In this document: piece after piece, positions 1 through 6,046 of the stretch | How positions within the stretch are numbered: the first letter of the stretch is position 1 | Layout of the letters: each line of letters begins with the position of its first letter | Assembly: GCA_019307665.1 (NCBI GenBank) | Contig: JAFDJC010000077.1 | Coordinates: forward strand, 366-12,539 | Length of the DNA: 12,174 nucleotides | Source of the DNA: Deltaproteobacteria bacterium | GTDB taxonomy: Bacteria; Desulfobacterota; Desulfobacteria; Desulfobacterales; SURF-7 | Reading direction: 5' to 3' | Translations under genes and position numbers: made by a program | The notes under the pieces: generated by a model | Seen by the model: only the letters and a program-made list of their open reading frames with translations | Told to the model about the DNA's origin: nothing | Database searches by the model: none

Positions 1-74
1 ACTGAAAAAAGCTGTCTGAATGTTGCCAATTTTTCAAGCTCTAAGAACATGATTTTGTGACAGTCAGTTTTTTT

Positions 75-135
75 AATTCCGGCTAATTCAGGGTCACAAT
101 TCTGGCAATTCCGGGGACAGGAATTCCAGGGACAA
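75..135. repeat. Degenerate iterated AATTC / GGG(A/T)CA patch
   Basis: AATTC occurs five times in about 50 bases (starting at 75, 85, 98, 107 and 122). Three copies are followed by a GGG(A/T)CA core: AATTCAGGGTCACA, AATTCCGGGGACAG and AATTCCAGGGACAA. Read on the other strand, the motif resembles the GTCCCCGGAATT-like sequences that often flank REP-associated (IS200-like, Y1) transposases in deltaproteobacteria. That resemblance is from memory and no transposase is visible here. It could be a decayed mobile-element flank or a simple chance cluster. Confidence 0.35.
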
Positions 136-162
136 CAAAATCAACCAAACCTTGGGTCGACT

Positions 163-184
163 AATGCATAAATTTTTGTGCATT
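163..184 (-). terminator. Weak hairpin downstream of the nitroreductase gene
   Basis: AATGCA (163-168) pairs with TGCATT (179-184). The stem can extend inward through one G-T and two A-T pairs to a 4-base ATTT loop. It lies 29 bases past the stop codon of the minus-strand nitroreductase gene, where a terminator would be expected. The stem is AT-rich and no T-run follows it on the minus strand, so an intrinsic terminator role is only a suggestion. Confidence 0.2.
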
Positions 185-212
185 CATCATAAAAGCTGAC
201 TGATCGCAAATT

Positions 213-1220
213 TCAATCCGCGTTCTTCGCTGCCTGATGAAGCGCGTTTTCAACAGCCTTGAGGAGAGCCTGACTTGCGGGTGTCGCGCCGGACATGGCA
301 TCCACCGGCAACGCCTGAGCAGACAACAAACTCTGAGTCACATCCACCGCTTCCTTGCGAAACTCGTCGGAGCCGATATCCACAATCTCGATGCGCTTGA
401 TGCGGTGATCTTTGACTGTCACCATCACCCGATACACCAGATCATCAAAAGGCGCTTCACCTGGATATTGGCCATCCTTTATGTTACCCAAACTCAGATC
501 CGACGTTTGGCCATAATCTGCCGGATAACCTACGGACTGTGCCAAAATGACTTTCTGTTCGGGTCTGAGATTCAAGCGTTCCCTGAGTGCATCCCGATCC
601 ACCAGGCCTCGCACGACCGTGGCCATCCCTGCCGAGGAGCAGTAGAGATAGACATTTTGGCCGATGAAGCCCACAGCAGTAGCTGAAAACATTTCTCTGT
701 CGGCCGTGCTGATCATCTTGCCCATCAGGCCTGTCCGTTCCACATCCACCACATACACCAGATTTACGGGAGCTGTTTTGACAAACGGCTGGATAAACGA
801 GCCGGTTTCACCATGAAAATTACCAGCGACTACCGGATGCAGTATGTTGGATTCAGCTTCATAGAGATAGGCCCCTTTTTCGGTAAACACGTAGATATCC
901 GTCTCCTGCCAGTTCAAAGCGGACGGCGCAGTCCGGCGCCCGGATTCCGGACGATTGATGCCAAAAGCCGCCCACAGCAAATCGGACAGAACCTGGAGCT
1001 CCAGCGGCTTCGGGCTGAACGAGCGATTCGACTGTCGGTTCTTTAGTGCGTCCATCAACGGCATGCCGCCATGTGTCTTGGGCGCCGGCAGCTGTATGGC
1101 CGTAAGTGGACCATCCGTTAAAATGTCGTGTTTCGCTGTTCCGCAAGAAATCATCACAAACAACACAATAAACGATTGTATCGTTATCTTGCCCATTTTC
1201 CATTTGTAATGCGTCCCCAT
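213..1220 (-). CDS. Lipoprotein SagB-type nitroreductase fused to an FMN-binding (covalent flavin) domain
   Basis: This is a 335-residue predicted extracytoplasmic flavoprotein. Residues 10-26 form a basic then hydrophobic signal peptide ending in a lipobox-like M-I-S-C (Cys26), suggesting a lipid anchor. Residues about 52-235 look like a SagB/ThcOx-type nitroreductase: the N-terminal NRQSNRSFSP stretch (61-70) resembles the family's FMN phosphate-binding segment, and GQNVYLYCSSAGMATVVRG (187-205) is the family's conserved helix. Residues about 253-330 resemble the FMN_bind domain of NqrC/RnfG and end in D-A-M-S-G-A-T (307-313). This fits the Dxx(S/T)GAT motif to which ApbE attaches FMN through the final Thr (Thr313). 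The ATG at 1218-1220 was chosen because AAAGGAGAG lies seven bases upstream; the in-frame Met9 has no such site. The electron donor, acceptor and substrate cannot be read from sequence. The gene appears monocistronic, with the synthetase's terminator upstream of it. The nitroreductase assignment is firm at family level; flavinylation and lipidation are inferred. Confidence 0.85.
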   Translation of the reverse strand: MGTHYKWKMGKITIQSFIVLFVMISCGTAKHDILTDGPLTAIQLPAPKTHGGMPLMDALKNRQSNRSFSPKPLELQVLSDLLWAAFGINRPESGRRTAPSALNWQETDIYVFTEKGAYLYEAESNILHPVVAGNFHGETGSFIQPFVKTAPVNLVYVVDVERTGLMGKMISTADREMFSATAVGFIGQNVYLYCSSAGMATVVRGLVDRDALRERLNLRPEQKVILAQSVGYPADYGQTSDLSLGNIKDGQYPGEAPFDDLVYRVMVTVKDHRIKRIEIVDIGSDEFRKEAVDVTQSLLSAQALPVDAMSGATPASQALLKAVENALHQAAKNAD

Positions 1221-1339
1221 CGTTCTCTCCTTTATTTTAAGGTGATGAAGTCAACGACCACCCGCGCACAGCATTAGGTTTTCAGACTTGCCGATCCTTC
1301 TAATCTTCCCTTGAGTTTTCCGGATCGGTTTTTAAAATT

Positions 1340-1367
1340 CAGATGGGGGTCGTAAGACCCCCATCTG
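1340..1367 (-). terminator. Strong hairpin, terminator of the acyl-CoA synthetase gene
   Basis: A perfect 11-bp stem (1340-1350 with 1357-1367, including five consecutive G-C pairs) closes a 6-base CGTAAG loop. It lies 74 bases beyond the synthetase stop codon and upstream of the nitroreductase gene. On the minus strand the stem is followed by AATTTTAAAAA, a modest T-rich stretch, so it fits an intrinsic terminator. It would isolate the nitroreductase gene as its own transcription unit. The tail on the plus strand (TTCTTAT) is also T-rich, but no plus-strand gene lies upstream. Confidence 0.6.
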
Positions 1368-1441
1368 TTCTTATCGCGCTTCAGTTCAAGAAAAACTGAA
1401 AACAATCTCAATTGTGAACTAACTTTTAAAAAGCTGTTACG

Positions 1442-3124
1442 CTAGTCCTGCCAAACAACCGCCTCTTTGGCATTGTACCACTGGTCGGCTAGCGGACCAT
1501 AGGTACTTTCCAGCGTGGCGCGTTTGATTTTCAAGGTCGGAGTCAGGAATCCGTTTTCCGGCAGCCACTCATCCGTTGTCACAGCCAGGAAAGCCAAGTG
1601 CTCGCGAGCAGGCAACTCGCTGTTGACCGCTTTGAGGTGCTCTGTCAATTCCTGGGCAATGGTTTGCTTTTCGCCGTTTTTAAGGGCAGCCTGTGCATCC
1701 TCGGACAGCATCACTACGCCATACGGCATAGGATACCCTGAACCTGTCACAATGCAGGCTTCCACGCGCGGATGATTGGCAATGAGGTTCTCAATGGGCG
1801 CCGGGGCCACATATTCGCCTTTGGAAGTTTTGAACAGTTCTTTGGCCCGACCGGTAATTTTCAAACGGCCCATTTCGTCAAGTTCACCCAGGTCGCCGGT
1901 TTTCAGAAAACCATCTTCGGTAAAGGAAGCCTTGGTCTCTTCAGGATTCTTGTAATACCCCATCATATTTCCTGGGCTCTTGATGAGAATTTCTCCCTCA
2001 GGGCTGATCCTCTGTTCAACATCCGGATAGGGTGTCCCTACATAGCCGACCCGCACCTGCCCGGGCTTGGTGGCGTGAGAATAGGCAAAGTTCTCGGTCA
2101 TTCCGTAGCCTTCCAGCAGTTCAAGACCCAACTTCCGGTACCACTCGATAACTTCCTTGGGTATAGGCGCTGATCCGGAACCTGCGAACCTGGCCTGGTC
2201 CAATCCAAGCCCCGTGAGGATTTTTTTCTTTACAATGCCTTTGAGAATCGGAATTTTCAGCAGACGATTCAATTTTTCCGGCGGCATTTTCTTGAAAACG
2301 CCAAGTTGGAATTTGAGCCACAGGCGCGGCACCGAAATAAACAGGGTGGGCCGACAACGCTGTAGATCCTGCAAAAAGGTGTCCAAAGATTCGGCAAACC
2401 AGAGTGATCCGCCGATCCAAATGGACACCGATTCGACTACGAAACGTTCGAAACTGTGGGATAACGGCAGATAGGATAAAGAACGGTCTGACTTTTTTAT
2501 ATCCATATACGACGAAATGCCTTTGGCACTCCGGAGCATGGCATCAAAGCTGAGCATGGCCCCCTTGGGCTTGCCGGTACTGCCGGAGGTGTAAATAATC
2601 GTGGCCATTTCATCCGGGGATCGGTCTACCGGATCAGCCAGCGGCTGATGTTTGGCGATAATATCATCCCACTTGTCATGGTCATTTTTCGGTGATAGAG
2701 GAAAAGCGATTTTCGGCAAATCATCGGACACGCCTTTTTTCATTTCCTCCCAGATCGGATCGAGTTTGCCCACAAAAAGGAGCTTGGCCTCGGAATGCTC
2801 AAGGGTATATTGGACAACGTCCGCTGTCAAAATCGGAAAAATCGGTACGCTGACATGCCCTGCCATCCAAATAGCCAGGTCCGCAATGATCCAGTAAGCG
2901 CAGTTCTTGGAGCACAATGCAATATTGCTTTTTTCCGGCAGATCGAGACTTTTTAGATATGCGGCCATTTGGCGCGCCTCTCCGACCGCCTCTTTCCAGG
3001 TCCAGGTTTTGATGTTGGCGTCACCGCCCCCCATCGGCTGTGTGAAATACACCCGATCGGAATCATTCTTTTCCCAGTAATAGACGCATTCCAGTAAGGT
3101 CTTACAATCGTTAATTGATCCCAT
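1442..3124 (-). CDS. Long-chain acyl-CoA synthetase (AMP-binding, FadD/FAA1-like)
   Basis: This 560-residue cytoplasmic or membrane-associated enzyme activates a carboxylic acid, probably a long-chain fatty acid, with ATP to an acyl-adenylate and then to acyl-CoA. All adenylate-forming signatures are visible: the P-loop IIYTSGSTGKPKGAML (176-191), YGMTE (340-344), TGD with the ribose-binding Asp411, the hinge region GRAKELFKTSKGEYVAP (425-441) and the catalytic Lys532 in LTPTLKIKR. The length and the KTSKGEYVAP and LTPTLK wording fit the long-chain (COG1022) branch better than acetyl-CoA synthetases. The ATG at 3122-3124 is preceded by GGGAG at a good distance. The gene stands alone, with a 423-bp upstream gap holding a promoter and palindrome and a strong terminator downstream. 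In an anaerobe it would feed beta-oxidation or lipid recycling, but chain-length preference cannot be told from sequence. Confidence 0.93.
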   Translation of the reverse strand: MGSINDCKTLLECVYYWEKNDSDRVYFTQPMGGGDANIKTWTWKEAVGEARQMAAYLKSLDLPEKSNIALCSKNCAYWIIADLAIWMAGHVSVPIFPILTADVVQYTLEHSEAKLLFVGKLDPIWEEMKKGVSDDLPKIAFPLSPKNDHDKWDDIIAKHQPLADPVDRSPDEMATIIYTSGSTGKPKGAMLSFDAMLRSAKGISSYMDIKKSDRSLSYLPLSHSFERFVVESVSIWIGGSLWFAESLDTFLQDLQRCRPTLFISVPRLWLKFQLGVFKKMPPEKLNRLLKIPILKGIVKKKILTGLGLDQARFAGSGSAPIPKEVIEWYRKLGLELLEGYGMTENFAYSHATKPGQVRVGYVGTPYPDVEQRISPEGEILIKSPGNMMGYYKNPEETKASFTEDGFLKTGDLGELDEMGRLKITGRAKELFKTSKGEYVAPAPIENLIANHPRVEACIVTGSGYPMPYGVVMLSEDAQAALKNGEKQTIAQELTEHLKAVNSELPAREHLAFLAVTTDEWLPENGFLTPTLKIKRATLESTYGPLADQWYNAKEAVVWQD

Positions 3125-3306
3125 AAATTTCTCCCTCTGTGCTGAAAATGTGTTTGGTTAAGAGTTTTTCAGAACCCGTTTAAATATCCCAATCTCTTTG
3201 TCAGAGCTACGAATCCAACCTCCAAGGTGTTTAGAAGTCTCTCGAAAAGCCTGCCAAAGGATGACTGCTGTGTAGTGAGATACAAAGCGTTTATATTTCT
3301 AAATGT

Positions 3307-3335
3307 TTCATATGGCAGAAAAAAACGCATGTCAA
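3307..3335 (-). promoter_or_regulatory. Sigma70-like promoter of the acyl-CoA synthetase gene
   Basis: On the minus strand a perfect -35 box TTGACA (3335-3330) is followed by a 17-base spacer and TATGAA (3312-3307), which matches four of six -10 consensus positions. Transcription would start near 3300 and give a leader of about 175 bases before the ATG at 3124. Confidence 0.5.
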
Positions 3336-3339
3336 GGAG

Positions 3340-3354
3340 TTAAACCTGGTTTAA
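3340..3354. promoter_or_regulatory. Palindromic operator candidate TTAAACC-N-GGTTTAA
   Basis: Two perfect 7-base arms flank a single central base. The site ends four bases upstream of the -35 box of the acyl-CoA synthetase promoter, a position suited to an activator or to a repressor that blocks polymerase. A lone half-site GGTTTAAT recurs at 3404-3411. The sequence does not match operators I know for FadR or PsrA, so the cognate regulator is unknown. Confidence 0.35.
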
Positions 3355-3547
3355 TGTGTAATGTCACGATCCAAGCACATTAACAAAACTGTCGAATATC
3401 ACCGGTTTAATATTTAGGTGGCGCCAATTCAAAAATTTATATTGATTTTTTTTCCACTCTTGCGCAAAATAGAAGCTTACAGGGTCTAAGGGTCAAGTCT
3501 TCTCGCCTTGATCATATTCGCCCTGACCATAATAGAAGAGGAAGATT

Positions 3548-3793
3548 ATGCCGATTTATGAATTCAAGTGCTTGAAGTGTGATGATTTTTTTGAACTGCT
3601 TGTGATTAACGATGATGACAAAACCAAGATGGCATGCCCTAAATGCAGTTCTGAAGACTTTGAGCGGGTGATCAGCGCAACAAACTTCACTATGACAGGC
3701 AATGCTCCCGGAGGAAACAAAGGAGCAGCCTCCCAGACTAGAACCTGCTCCGGCGGTTCGTGCACTACCTATGACATCCCTGGTCCCAAATAG
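3548..3793 (+). CDS. FmdB-family zinc-ribbon protein
   Basis: This 81-residue protein begins MPIYEFKCLKC, the hallmark opening of the FmdB putative regulatory protein family. Two CxxC knuckles, Cys8/Cys11 and Cys30/Cys33, form a predicted zinc ribbon over residues 1-42. The rest is a flexible Gly/Ser/Thr-rich tail with two further cysteines (67 and 72). The family was named from a gene near formamidase in Methylophilus, but its molecular role is not settled; DNA or RNA binding is usually presumed from the zinc ribbon. The start is supported by GAGGAAG just upstream. The gene stands alone and converges with the hydrolase-ending operon, with only 32 bases between the two stop codons. Confidence 0.9.
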   Translation: MPIYEFKCLKCDDFFELLVINDDDKTKMACPKCSSEDFERVISATNFTMTGNAPGGNKGAASQTRTCSGGSCTTYDIPGPK

Positions 3794-3795
3794 CG

Positions 3796-3811
3796 AACAA
3801 ATTTATTTGTT
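3796..3811. terminator. AT-rich hairpin between convergent genes
   Basis: AACAAA (3796-3801) and TTTGTT (3806-3811) form a 6-bp stem around TTTA, in the 32-base gap between two convergent stop codons. Its symmetry and place suit a shared bidirectional terminator. The stem is weak and lacks a GC core or clear T-run, so support is limited. Confidence 0.25.
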
Positions 3812-3825
3812 GCTAACCGCCTGTA

Positions 3826-4461
3826 TTAATATTTTGTAAATGGGTTGGTCTCTTTTTCCATGGAAACTGTTGAAGAAGGGGTGGGACCGTAGTCATGGCC
3901 CGGCCAGATAACAGTTTCAGGCGGCAATGTATAGATCTTTTCATGTATGGATTGAACCAGATTCTTTAAGGAACCTCCCGGAAGATCGGTTCTTCCGACT
4001 GCTCCCACAAAAAGCGTGTCTCCTGTAAAAATATGCCCTTCAGTGTAAAGACATATGCCCCCCCTGGTGTGGCCTGGTGTGTGCAGTACTTTAAGAATTT
4101 CATTTCCGATTTTTATTTCATCTTCGTCTTCAAGCAGAACATTTGGTTTTAAAGACCCTTTTCCACCAAGAACCCTTGAGAAGGTCCTGTTTAAAATTTT
4201 ACCCAGCATGGCGGCGTCCTGTCGATGAATCATGAGTTTTGCATTGGTTGCTTCCATTACCACAGAATTGCCGGCTGAATGATCGGAATGGCCATGGGTA
4301 TTGATAACATTCGTTACCGTATACCCTTCATTTTTTACTTCAGCAAGTATTCGCGATGTATCAAAAGCAGGGTCGATCAGAGCGCATATCTTGGTCGACT
4401 CATCTCCCGCCATATAGCAGAAGGTGTCCATCTTTGACAGCTTGAATTGCTTAACAATCAT
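3826..4461 (-). CDS. Metallo-beta-lactamase-fold hydrolase (glyoxalase II-like)
   Basis: This 211-residue cytoplasmic metal-dependent hydrolase has the complete set of fold ligands: THGHSDH (His56, His58, Asp60, His61), His131 in HTPGHT, Asp148 in TGDTLF and His189 in WPGHDYGP. This predicts a di-metal site. The GRTDLPGGS stretch (156-164) and the length place it with the short YcbL/GloB-like hydroxyacylglutathione hydrolase relatives, which often cleave thioesters. It lacks the long C-terminal glutathione-binding region of full glyoxalase II, so the true substrate is uncertain. Its ATG overlaps the stop codon of the outer-membrane protein gene by one base (TAATG). The upstream GGGG is poorly spaced, so translation is probably coupled. 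It is the last gene of the five-gene operon. Confidence 0.88.
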   Translation of the reverse strand: MIVKQFKLSKMDTFCYMAGDESTKICALIDPAFDTSRILAEVKNEGYTVTNVINTHGHSDHSAGNSVVMEATNAKLMIHRQDAAMLGKILNRTFSRVLGGKGSLKPNVLLEDEDEIKIGNEILKVLHTPGHTRGGICLYTEGHIFTGDTLFVGAVGRTDLPGGSLKNLVQSIHEKIYTLPPETVIWPGHDYGPTPSSTVSMEKETNPFTKY

Positions 4462-5246
4462 TAAAACTGAACCCCGGCTTCAAAAAACGGGCCGCCTATG
4501 CTGGTATCAAGCTTCACATCATCTTCATCAATATCTATGGAATCATAACGGTAACCTGCTGCCGCAAAAGCAGGGCCCACAATCTTTACTTTCAGCCTTG
4601 CAATGACGCTTAATACTGTATTGCCTCCAATTGAAATACCACGGCCTTCGGCTTCGACGGCAAACCTTTCAATGGGTCTAAACTGTGCGGCTAAAAACAA
4701 CATCGGAACTAGAAGTGTTGCACTTTCCGACTCACTTAAATTTGACTCGTCCTGCTTTAATTCACCTTTGATATCCAGAATTCTTGCATTGACACCAAGG
4801 TCGATGTTCAATTTGTTAAGTGTGGCTGTTTGAAGCAAAGGGATGCCATAATAAAGGCCGATATCATACTGGTTTAGGGTAACTTTTGAGTAGAAAGGAA
4901 CATCTGCATGAAAGTCATTATCACCAAAACTAAACTCCATATCTTTTATCCCATCGCCGTCAAACTCAGCCGGGGCAGCCATCAGGTAAATATTTGGCAC
5001 CACAGGCAATTCCAGTATAAATCTTCCGGTAACGCTTGTCTGGTCATCATATTTAAGATCATTTTCAAAATCCAAGGTATCATCTATACCAATCTCTCCC
5101 CCGGATACATATGAAAGATCTCCTGTGGGTGACTGCTTCCAACCGCCCACGGCAGCTTCAATGTCGATGCCTGGTAAAGCAAACAATGAGGTCGGTAGTA
5201 TTATGCTTAGAAAAAAGATACCGGTAAATATCATCGATTTTTTCAT
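4461..5246 (-). CDS. Outer-membrane beta-barrel protein, TIGR04219-like
   Basis: The 261-residue precursor starts with a classic Sec signal peptide (MKK, a hydrophobic stretch to about residue 20, cleavage likely after Ala23 in SLFA). The mature part alternates short amphipathic strands with Asp/Gly-rich turns and ends in phenylalanine (GVQF), the usual signal for the BAM machinery. AAVGGWKQSPTGD near the mature N-terminus, the strand-rich middle (LYYGIPLLQTATLNKLNIDLGVNARI) cut by turns, and the closing GGPFFEAGVQF match my memory of the TIGR04219 outer-membrane family. The function of that family is not known to me. AGGAGC, inside the end of the preceding gene, serves as its ribosome site, and only two bases separate the two genes. 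Its place between an unknown cytoplasmic protein and a hydrolase gives no clear function. Confidence 0.8.
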   Translation of the reverse strand: MKKSMIFTGIFFLSIILPTSLFALPGIDIEAAVGGWKQSPTGDLSYVSGGEIGIDDTLDFENDLKYDDQTSVTGRFILELPVVPNIYLMAAPAEFDGDGIKDMEFSFGDNDFHADVPFYSKVTLNQYDIGLYYGIPLLQTATLNKLNIDLGVNARILDIKGELKQDESNLSESESATLLVPMLFLAAQFRPIERFAVEAEGRGISIGGNTVLSVIARLKVKIVGPAFAAAGYRYDSIDIDEDDVKLDTSIGGPFFEAGVQF

Positions 5247-5248
5247 TT

Positions 5249-6046
5249 TCAGCTCCTTATGTTTATTATTTTTACTGCTGCTTGTTTTAAAAATGTAAAC
5301 ACATCATGACCTTCCATGTCAGGTTCTCCCCTCCCGGAAGCTGTTTTATGCAGATGTTCTATCTTTTCCTTTTCAATCACTTTTATTTGATCGTTAATCA
5401 ATTTTATCCTATTCTCCACAGCATTGTAAAGTATAATCGGCCCATACAGAATGGTTTTATCTTCCATTTCCGTTAGATGGCTCAAAACAGTCTGCCCGCG
5501 AACTATAAACGATTTCGGCGGCATGACATATCCTAGAATTTCCCCAAAAAGTGAAAGTGATTCCAGCACGACATCTGTGTCAGAGGTGGCAAGGGCATCT
5601 GTTCCACTCTTCTCAATTTCTCTAAGATCTTGTTCATCAAATGCGAGATCAAGCATATCTATGCACTCTTTTTGTATTGCCCTGACTGATGCTTCCTTTT
5701 TGCTCACTACAACATCCGCATCGTTCAGTATTTTTATGACGTTTCTTATACTGATCATCTCTTTTACATAAGGGCTTTTTCGGATCACCACATCGTCGAT
5801 GGTCGTGTTGTATATGGCCAGTTCGTTGTCAAGCACAAAAATTCTTCTTGTTTCGCCATCTTTTTCCCTATGGTACAGATTAAGGTCTCTCTTTTTTTCA
5901 GCAGTATATTCAGCGCACTCGAGAAGATATTTCATGCTTTCTTTGTCTACCTTATGGATGCTGCCGACAGGCCTTATGGACTCAATAATTTTTTTCGCTG
6001 TTTTATCTATTTTTATTTTTTTTAAAAGATTGGCTTTAAAAGACAT
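5249..6046 (-). CDS. Unrecognised 265-residue cytoplasmic protein, partner gene of the radical SAM protein
   Basis: I do not recognise this protein. It has no signal peptide and no membrane segment. It is rich in Lys, Glu, Asp and Ile, and looks mostly helical, with a short strand-like section around residues 67-90 (RRIFVLDNELAIYN onward). A hydrophobic, Gly- and Pro-containing stretch at about 163-183 (LSLFGEILGYVMPPKSFIV) is its most distinctive part. Residues 205-232 could form a long amphipathic helix or coiled coil. Two cysteines (44 and 128) show no metal-site pattern. The ATG overlaps the stop codon of the radical SAM gene by one base (TAATG), and AGGGGGTG lies just upstream within that gene, so the two are likely co-translated. 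This arrangement suggests a partner, substrate carrier or regulator for the radical SAM enzyme. That is inference from context only. Confidence 0.75.
   Translation of the reverse strand: MSFKANLLKKIKIDKTAKKIIESIRPVGSIHKVDKESMKYLLECAEYTAEKKRDLNLYHREKDGETRRIFVLDNELAIYNTTIDDVVIRKSPYVKEMISIRNVIKILNDADVVVSKKEASVRAIQKECIDMLDLAFDEQDLREIEKSGTDALATSDTDVVLESLSLFGEILGYVMPPKSFIVRGQTVLSHLTEMEDKTILYGPIILYNAVENRIKLINDQIKVIEKEKIEHLHKTASGRGEPDMEGHDVFTFLKQAAVKIINIRS

Larger units (their letters stand above)
3125..3547. other. 423-bp divergent intergenic region between acyl-CoA synthetase and fmdB-like genes
   Basis: No convincing gene was found in this gap. It holds a sigma70-like promoter for the synthetase (3307-3335), a perfect palindrome at 3340-3354 and a repeat of its half-site GGTTTAAT at 3404-3411. 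It also holds two 8-bp palindromes on the fmdB side: TGGCGCCA (3419-3426) and TTGCGCAA (3460-3467). The synthetase leader would be roughly 175 bases long, which leaves room for post-transcriptional control, but I see no recognisable riboswitch. No clear promoter for the fmdB-like gene could be picked: TTGATC at 3508 and CATAAT at 3528 are only 14 bases apart. Confidence 0.6.

Noticed and set aside
237..686. 149-codon plus-strand open frame
   Set aside because: It is antisense to the nitroreductase fusion gene. The translation is rich in His, Arg and Cys without family features.
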